NCBI GenBank assembly: GCA_029959195.1
Contig: CP114118.1
Location: forward strand, 2,940,001 to 3,004,000
Reading direction: 5' to 3'
Length of the DNA: 64,000 bases
Origin: Dictyophora rubrovolvata
Taxonomy: Eukaryota > Basidiomycota > Agaricomycetes > Phallales > Phallaceae
Position numbers and translations under genes: made by a program
Shown here: positions 56,430 through 64,000 of the stretch, piece by piece
Position numbering within the stretch: position 1 is the stretch's first letter
How the letters are laid out: every line of letters starts with the position of its first letter
The notes under the pieces: generated by a model
The model's database searches: none
Seen by the model: only the letters and a program-made list of their open reading frames with translations
Told to the model about the DNA's origin: nothing

Positions 56430-59400
56430 ATGATAGGATCTATCCCATCATACTACACAGATTTGGAATATTCACTCGCGGATGAACATCTCTTTCCTCA
56501 GCTGACAGATACCACAACTGCGATGTACCCGACAAGCACCCAATCCAACCCTTATCCAGGCCACCCTTCTCAATATATCACCCCTCCGGAACAGCCGAGA
56601 CCATCATATCCTTCTGCTCCTGCATCTTCCACCTTCCCTGCATACAACAATTCCAATGTCTATTCAGATCCCGGCTCATTTTCTGCTGTTGGCGCGGCCT
56701 TTGGCTTCAATCCAGATCAGCCCATTCAGATCCCTTCACACAACCTGCCTTCGTCTCAAAACGCCATGGTCTCAACTATCAATTCGATGGATTATAACAA
56801 CCAATCCATTCCTCCCCCGCCCCAACCCCCCCATCAACAATTCCACCATCAACAGCAGTTCTCTGTTCCCATGCATAACCAGCCTTATCAAACGCCTGCT
56901 CCCGATTGGTTACCTAGGCAAACACCAAAGCGACAACGATATGGAGATGATTCGGAGGAAGACGACCCTCAACTTGAAGCTGCGAAACGTCGCCCGTGGG
57001 TATCATTCCATTTCATTCACTTTTTCGCCTTTGCTTTGCTTCCTTCTAACACGTGTTCATAGTCAAGGGGCATGCGTGCACTGTAAGGCACTCAAAGTAG
57101 GTGATTTTAGTTCGCACAATTAACGACACTTATAGATGACCTTTTTTTTCTTTGATTCTTCAATTTTTCAACTCTCTCAGGTAAAATGCGAATTCACCCA
57201 AGACCCAGCAACCTGCAACCGGTGCCGGTCAAGTCGCAAGCAATGTGTCGTGACAGGCCGTAAGCCGAGACGTCCTCCTCCGTAAGCACTTTCTAAGAAC
57301 ATATTTGGCAACCAAAATGGCATAAACTGATATCTGAGCGCTTGTCCAGAAAAAGAGAAGATCTTATTAAACAAATCCGACAGCAAGAAGCTGAGATTTC
57401 CGATCTTCGTGCGCGGCTAAACGGGGTATCTATTTCCAACAGCGCACTCAGCCCACAGGAAAATACATCGTCTCCTCAAGAGGCACCGAATCAAGTGGAA
57501 GAAAATAATCAGCCCATGCCTGAGGACCTCCAACTTTGGATACAGGAAGCCAAAGTGACAGCTCATTCAAAAGGTGCCGTCCAGGACCTAGAACCTACAG
57601 TTGTTAATGCTGGCGATGCTTCGGACGGCGAAGACAGTGGAGACGAAGATCGAGTTGAGGGTCTATCCGATGACGTAGTCGAGAACGGTTCTTCGGCATT
57701 GAGTCCCTCAGCCATCACAGACGGTGGGCACTCCTCGACTACAAAGAGCCCTGTTGTCGGAGGCATTTTACATCCCATCGGCCTCATTGCTAGCGGTGCT
57801 GTGCATATGGGCGCGAACGCTGATGAGGAACAAAACACCGGAAACGACCAGCAAGGTGTTGGTATTGCCCATCCGGGGTATTTCAGACCTGGTAAGCAGC
57901 CAAAGACGCTCATTTATGCTGCAACACCTCAGTTAGTATTCTTGATTTCCAGGAATGAGCACAGACCCTGCAAGAAGGTGGGCCGTTCGAGAACGCCAGC
58001 CTCCCCCCAAATTCTTTTCCCAAGGTTTAGTAACTGCCAGAGAAGTTGACAAATTGTTCGAAATGTGTGTTTATTTTTTTTTTTAGTTCTGAGACTTTTT
58101 AATCTGAATAATAACGTTATATTTAGCTATTTTGACCGAATGAATGTGAGTGTGCATCATTTAATTATCATCAGATTCTCGATGTGCCTAACAGTTTTTT
58201 TCCGACAGCTCTCTGTTTCATTGCTCGACCCCAAAATATACACTGCGCAGATGACATATTGGCGCTCGCCATTTCTTTTCACAGTCAGTGAGTAGTAGTA
58301 ATGTCTTCCCGTAATATCTATTTGAAAATATACTAATACGTCACCAAAAGTCTGTGCCATTGCATCAAGATACCTGACTGAACGACCAGGCTTGTACACT
58401 ACCTTGATGAGCTACGCAAAGATTGAAGCCGGGCAGGCTCTCGTATCTGGACTGAAATCACCGGAACTTGTGGCTGGTTATATCTTATTAAGCTTGTATC
58501 CTGTTCCCTCTACCACGTGGGAAGAGGATCGAGGATGGTTGATGCTCGGTGTTGCAATCAGGCACGTTATTTATTTTTAATACAAAACACGAGTTTATCA
58601 TAATAATAACAATGTATTTCCAACAGAATGGCTACGGACCTAAATCTTCACCGTTCATTAACTGTGAAAGTTACAAATGAACAACAACGACGCGAAGCAG
58701 CTAACCGAATTAGGATTTGGATCAACTGTTATAATCTCGATCGCTCGACGTCTACCCAATTTGGGAAGCCTTCCACTATCAAGGACGATTATATCGCGAG
58801 TCACTCCAGATTTTGGTACAAGACCACCGACTTCAATTATGACATTCATTTGAATGGGTATACGCAATTGTTGAGAGTTATGGCCAGATTCCATGAGGCT
58901 ATCTACTCGGATCCGAATCAGCCTACAGGATTGAATAAGGTACGACTTCACCAGTAAAAAGAAAGTTCTCTCCTTTTTTCAAGCCACTGATGGTTTTGAA
59001 ACAGTCATGCGATTTTGAAGCCGTAACAGAAAAGTATGAAGAAGAATTGCTTAATCATTGGGCGGAGTGGGAGCCTCGTTTTGCCGAAGAATCGGATAAC
59101 AGCAGTACGTCTTAAAAATAACGCAACTCTTTTGACTTCAATCAAATGCTTTTCTTTTCTCAGGTCTTCATTGTATATATCGAATAGAGCTTCTACGATT
59201 GTAAGTCTCTAAACAATGTGGCTTCCTTTATAGGCTTGATCTCTGATTTCTTGTATTTAATTAGAGCAAACGCCTATTCGCGCCTCGTGATTCTTTCATT
59301 CCGATTTCAAAACGCTTTTCAAAATGGACTTAATATGGGAGATCCATTTCTACAAAGGGTATATATATTTGATTTTTGACTTTCAGTCATCAGACGCGGT

Positions 59401-60436
59401 ATTGATTGTTGATTAGTGCATCGACACCGCCTCATCAGTTGTCCATATCGTAGTGGACAACATGGCCCCGCACCCATTGTACGTTTTGTTCTGGTCTTTT
59501 TTTAAAAAAAAAACTTACAAGTCTGATCGTTCTTCTTCTTAAACAGCCTAAGAACAGCTCCAGATGCGCAATTCGTGTTTGCAAGCTTTGCCAGTGTATT
59601 TCTATTAAAGGTTCGTTTACTTCCTATTATCGGATCAACCCGGACCAACCTGTTGTTGACGGCGCACCTTTATGATTGTTACCAGTTACTACGCCCTCGG
59701 TTTTCTTCGGTGCTTACACCTCACCAAAAGGATGACATCATCAATCTTGTCCAACGCTTGATTGACGTTTTAAAGTCTGATGAAGTGGCCATCGATGAAC
59801 GACACACGCCTAAACTATATGCTAAATTCCTGACTAAGCTCTTGGACAGACAAGTATCGAGCCAACGATCCCCCCGAAGCTCCGTTCAACCTTCGGATTC
59901 ATCGCACCCTAGTCCTTCTCGATCACTTGGAACGCCACCGACTGTTCCAACAGCTCCGACAATGGTTAATAATAAATTCGAACCTGGGTCGTATATGGGT
60001 TATCCTGGTCCCGGTACGGCCGGTGTTGCTGGTGGTGCCCTTGATGCTGGTGGCGCCCCTCCCCCTACGACATTACCGACGGCGGCTATGACAGGCGAAG
60101 CGCTGAATGCTTCACAAACCGCCGGCGTTGGTGGTTTCTTCTCTAGCGATTTCACGATGAGAGTTCCTGTGAACGTTGGCGCCGGTCCGGACATTTTGAT
60201 GGACATGAGTCTCAATGGGGTCAATACGCGTTCGAATGGTGATATGTTAGCCGCTATGAGGGCTGTTGAGAATCCGGCGTTTTGGTACGTCTTTCATCAT
60301 CCTTTCAGCAAATATTGTTCAGAGTTGATCAATTCTAAAAAAAATAAATAGGGACCACGCTATGCTTCCAGGTTTCAGCTGGCCGGCGCTCGAAATGGCC
60401 CCTGAATTTTACCAGACGTATCAACTGGCTGCATAA
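56430..60436 (+). CDS. Zn(II)2Cys6 fungal transcription factor
   Basis: Sixteen exons (56430-56995, 57063-57096, 57181-57281, 57350-57891, 57953-58064, 58127-58145, 58209-58287, 58351-58561, 58627-58939, 59005-59104, 59164-59200, 59265-59358, 59417-59478, 59547-59610, 59686-60284, 60352-60436) join in one frame to about 1,005 aa. The binuclear zinc cluster 'ACVHCKALKVKCEF' and 'CNRCRSSRKQC' (about residues 193-222) is followed by a basic linker and a coiled coil ('EDLIKQIRQQEAEISDLRAR') for dimerisation. From about residue 410 the fungal middle-homology region follows ('FSQGLVTAREVDKLFEIYFD', 'RPGLYTTLMSYAKIEAGQAL'). Intron 8 (58562-58626) starts with GC, not GT. The N-terminus is rich in Pro, Gln and Ser. 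ATG 56523 is an alternative start. The target genes are unknown. Confidence 0.88.
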
Positions 60437-61588
60437 CGACTTATTCATTCTCGCTTTTAGTTTTCGCCTTTTTCCCGTTGATATGGTTTTTACCATCATA
60501 TCCGTGTACTTCTTCACAGCCTCGTCCCCGTTCTCGAGAGAAAATATCTACATACATAACACCTATTCCGTTGTATAATTACTTTTCGCTCCGCCTTCGG
60601 TGCATTTCAATTCGAACTCCATCATCCATCATGCGCTTTTTGTTCTTGTTTTTGTTTTCGCGTTCGCTGTTTTCATTTTTTTCATTTTTTTTTCATGCTC
60701 TCTCAAGGTCTGTTTCTTAGGGTATAGATGTACGATTTGACTGCGTGTAAAAGCAAAATGGCTTTCGATTTAATTGCGTTTGTACGTTAGCAGGCAGTAA
60801 TAAATGATCCGTTAGCTTCGATGTTTCACTTGCAATGACGAGATGAGAACGAGTTATTCACGTATGTATGTACCCCTTATAAATAAATACCTTACGCGCA
60901 CACATGTTCAGGGGAAAAATGGGCGAACTCATAGTCAACTCGAATCGCTCGGGATATGAGTAAAAAAACTCTGATTTTACAACAGACTTAAAAGTAAAAG
61001 ACATCTTTACATAACTTCGGTTACACGGAGGTTTGAAGACGATGTCAAGGAGAAGAAGAAAAAAATATATGATTAAAGCGACGATTTGTAAGACCAACAG
61101 GCCAATCTCGGGCTCGGGATTGTACGCTGATATGAGGAAGGATTAGAAGAAAACTCGAAAAACTTGAATCGAAGGACTCTCTTACTGTGAACCATACTTA
61201 GCAGAACGAAAAAATATTTTTGAAAAATGATATTTATTTTGTTCTTCTTATAAGGGTCAGAAAGGGTTGATGCGACATATACATATATGCGCGTATTACT
61301 ACTCACTGATCGATGTCGTTCAAAACATAAACTTCAAGACCGACAGAACGAAAGAAAGAAAACTCTGGGAACAAAAAAAAATAAAACAAAAAACCAAATA
61401 AACGATACCCAATTGTGTCTTTCGGATAATATCGACGGGGAACAGCTTCCGGTATGAGCTCCTGACCTTTCCAAAGTCCATTTACCCACCCAACACCCAG
61501 CACCCAGCACCCGAACTACGATCATTCATGAAAAACCCATGAACCCGATCGACTTTACCAGAAAAACCTATCCACCATTCCTTAAAAC
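60437..61588. other. Intergenic, nothing recognised
   Basis: A-rich and T-rich tracts between two convergent genes. Frames are short and composition-driven. Confidence 0.45.
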
Positions 61589-62032
61589 TTAATAAGGGCC
61601 ACATCTGCTCAACGCCTGAAGACGTCGACGGGCCCTTCTCTCACGCAGAGCAACCTGATATCCGTGCCCCGCACTCGCACCAGCACCAGTCGCGTCAGCA
61701 GCCCGAGTACCACTACTCCCGGCCGCGTCAACGTCAGCAGCCCGAGTACCACTACTCCCGGCCGCGTCAACGTCAACAGTGCCAGCGACCCCTCTACCTC
61801 CCCCAACAAACTGAATCATCCCACGTCTGCTTAAATAGGCAATCTCCCTCAACGCCATGTGTCGACCCCCGTCCAACCCCGCTTGATACGCTCTTCTAAG
61901 TTCATCGGCGATTATGGAGAGCATTCCAGGTGACATGTGCAGCATCACTTCAGCGTTGGGGTCGGAGGACTCGGAGTCAACAGTAGCGTAAGCCTTAAGC
62001 TTAACGGGGTCAGAGGAGCCTGGGGAAGACAT
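61589..62032 (-). CDS. Small protein of unknown function with an internal 13-residue duplication
   Basis: A single-exon frame of 147 aa starting 'MSSPGSSDPVKLKAYATVDS'. Its first half has a probable helix ('MLSIIADELRRAYQAGLDGG'). Its second half contains two tandem copies of 13 residues ('ADVDAAGSSGTRA') followed by a partial third, and the end is basic ('ALRERRARRRLQALSRC'). A TATA box about 80 bp upstream supports expression. No family, signal peptide or membrane segment was recognised. Confidence 0.6.
   Translation of the reverse strand: MSSPGSSDPVKLKAYATVDSESSDPNAEVMLHMSPGMLSIIADELRRAYQAGLDGGRHMALREIAYLSRRGMIQFVGGGRGVAGTVDVDAAGSSGTRAADVDAAGSSGTRAADATGAGASAGHGYQVALRERRARRRLQALSRCGPY
61700..61785 (-). 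repeat. 39-bp perfect tandem duplication inside a coding frame
   Basis: Two copies of a 39-bp GC-rich unit (containing gagtaccactactcccggc on plus) lie head to tail and keep the reading frame of the small gene, encoding the duplicated 13 residues. Confidence 0.85.
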
Positions 62033-62106
62033 GTTTGAATGTAATAAGAGCGATGAGAGAGGTTTAATTGCTGTTCAAATGTTTTTTTTTGTCGTTTTTT
62101 TCGTCC

Positions 62107-62119
62107 TTTATATATGCCC
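62107..62119 (-). promoter_or_regulatory. TATA box for the small gene at 61589-62032
   Basis: Reads catatataaagg on the minus strand about 80 bp upstream of the ATG, with a polypyrimidine/polypurine leader between. Confidence 0.45.
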
Positions 62120-64000
62120 CGTCCATGTGTCTCAGTCTGAGTCAAGCAGCGTGACTCGGAATCCCGAAGCCGGACGGCGGATTGTGTGACACTTTATTTG
62201 ACCCAAAGCGGATATCATCCAGTTCGATATTTTTTCAAGCTTTTAGTTTTTTATTCCCTTATTTCGGAATTACGGAGACTTTGTGAACTTCACTCTATGA
62301 GTCATTTACCTTTGGGACTTTGTAATACCATTCCGATTTCACAGTCACAAGGCTTGACACATTGAGTCAAATAATTAGAACCCTGATCCTCGAGGAGAAC
62401 ACGATTTTTGAAAACAATTCCAAATTTGACCGGCAGTGGCACGCAGAATATACTAGTATGCGATAAAGTCTACTTGGCGTATGTAGGCCTATGTAGGCGT
62501 ACGTATTAGGCAGCTTGAAGTACAGGCAGGCAGGTGTGTGCATCCTCTTTTAACGAACACGCTGCGCTGCACGTATAGGTCAGGACCGAGTTTCGCCCTG
62601 TTTCGCCCTGTTTCGGATGTTTGCGTTCCATGAACAACCTCATGGCACACAGTGGTGGGAAAGTCTGAAGTCAGAGAACGTTTTCTGCAACGATGACTCG
62701 GGGGGACAGATGATCGACGGTTCCGGGATCCGTCACATTTTTTTTTCCGAGAACGGTGCCGCGGAGTCCGGAGTCGGACATTCCGCTGCCATAAAAAAAT
62801 TCAAAGACAAACACACTCAAACACACTCTGAGACATTGATTCTTTCAAGCTTTTTCAAGTCGTCAGACCCAGTGCAACGAACCATTTGAATAATCGTAAG
62901 CATGTACACCGGTTTCAAACCTCATGCCATGTACGGTGTAGGAAGTAACTGTTCGCCACTCAAAATAACCGACCCTTTGTGTGAGAATGTGTGTATATAG
63001 TAGTATCATGATCCTCAAGCCTCAAGGTCCGAATTTCGGTCGAGTTTTTTTATGTACATATGTTAAAGAGTGACCAGAATTTTGTAAAAAAGGAGAGCCT
63101 TACGTGTTTTGGGATTTACTGACGGCACAGTTGAAGTGGGTGGAACGATGCTGCCGCAGCCGCTTTGCTGAAAATTGCGCACGGAGGAGAAGCACAAGGC
63201 CGGGTCTTTTATGGTATTATTATGGTTCCTGCACCTGCGCCGTTAAAAAACAGCGAGTAGGGTCGGCGAATATGATGATTAATATTGAGATGGGGGGGGT
63301 GTTTTGTCATTCGCCCCAGTGGTTGCGTTGTTGATAATGGAAGTGAGAGATACAGTTAACGTTGGTGGTTGGTATTCCGATTGGCCGGGTTGGGTTCGGA
63401 TATGGTTCTACTATTTGAAGGCTTTGGACGAGGTAAATGAATTTGAAAGGAAAGCGGAGAAGAAAAGTTATGCCAATTTTTCTTAACCTGCCGTAGTTTT
63501 ATTGCAAACCCTGTCCTAATCCCTGCCCAGTTTGGCTTTATCCCCTTGAGTGGCTGGCTCTGCACGAGGTGAAGTAATAGGGTGAAGTTTATATTATGAC
63601 AGCCTGACCTTGGGATCAAAAATCTAAACGAAGGATGAGCCACTGAACTAGCCAAAAAAAAATTAATCCAAAAGGTAAATGAATTCAGTCAAATGCTGAA
63701 TATATCCGAAAAATTGGTAAAGCGGCTATATTGAGAACCACGCACGGTTTCCTCTAGTAAAAGGCGAGAGGGAAGTTCGTTCTGTATGATTCCCAGCTGC
63801 TATCTACTAATAATAGACGCTCCAAGCACGGTATTTCGATGAATGCATTTGAGTGGGAGTGTCGACTTCATTCGGCAATCACAGTGCGTTAGTGGGGCAA
63901 CCGGTAAATGCCGGATTCATATCTATATGACTCTCCTCTTGGCTCTTTGAGTTGTTTTTCTTTCGCGATTGCAGAATTGAAACTAGAAGCTGGTCCTGGT
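62120..64000. other. Stretch without a recognised gene
   Basis: Contains short repeats (tttcgccctg twice near 62590-62610; gtatgtaggc variants near 62480-62510) and poly-A/T tracts, but no coding segment I can support. The last 30 bases could begin an exon after a 'gattgcag' acceptor, which cannot be judged at the window edge. Confidence 0.4.

Overview
The window looks like nuclear DNA of an agaricomycete (mushroom-forming basidiomycete). Genes are packed on both strands and split by many GT-AG introns of about 45-70 nt. The families fit this group: DUF6533-type membrane protein, protoilludene-synthase-like terpene cyclase, IFI6/IFI27-like protein, multi-beta-trefoil protein, Zn2Cys6 regulator, CBM19-like secreted protein. 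No rRNA, tRNA or CRISPR array was recognised. Exon joins were worked out by hand from splice signals, reading frame and family motifs.

Layout. 1-1029: gene-free, with part of a dispersed repeat. 1030-4180 (+): 2OG-Fe(II) oxygenase whose second intron holds an apparently intact Tc1/mariner element (1376-2964). 4810-6382 (-): transglutaminase-core, Cyk3-like protein. 7512-9272 (-): DUF6533-type membrane protein. 9518-9640 (-): SDR scrap. 12033-13103 (-): MBD4-like HhH-GPD DNA glycosylase. 13839-14239 (-): small acidic protein. 16024-17081 (-): IFI6/IFI27-like protein next to a repeat. 17494-18280 (+): SUR7/PalI-like membrane protein. 18583-20070 (+): FAD oxidoreductase. 20295-21651 (-): GT31-like glycosyltransferase. 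22365-24096 (-): fructosyl-amine/sarcosine oxidase-like enzyme. 25065-26335 (+): secreted CBM19-like protein.

26763-34405 is the most interesting block. UBA4 (E1-like enzyme plus sulfurtransferase, -) is divergent from a tandem ubiquitin-like (UBL) gene (28580, +). A compact RBR-type E3 ligase gene (29487, +), a multi-beta-trefoil gene (31213, +) and a second tandem-UBL paralogue (33774, +) follow. The second paralogue ends in a free Gly-Gly. Activating enzyme, modifier-like proteins and ligase thus lie within 8 kb.

34813-37055 (-): 13-exon ComEC-like metallo-beta-lactamase-fold protein. About 37561-43090 (+): very large protein of unknown function whose last exons each encode one helical repeat. 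44693-46327 (+): F-box-type protein. 46328-49930: repeat-rich tract. 49997-51165 (+): sesquiterpene synthase with an altered Asp-rich motif, beside a decayed lactonase-like MBL gene (51563-52393, -). 52394-56429: gene-poor. 56430-60436 (+): 16-exon Zn2Cys6 transcription factor. 61589-62032 (-): small protein with a 39-bp internal duplication. The rest to 64000 holds nothing I can assign.
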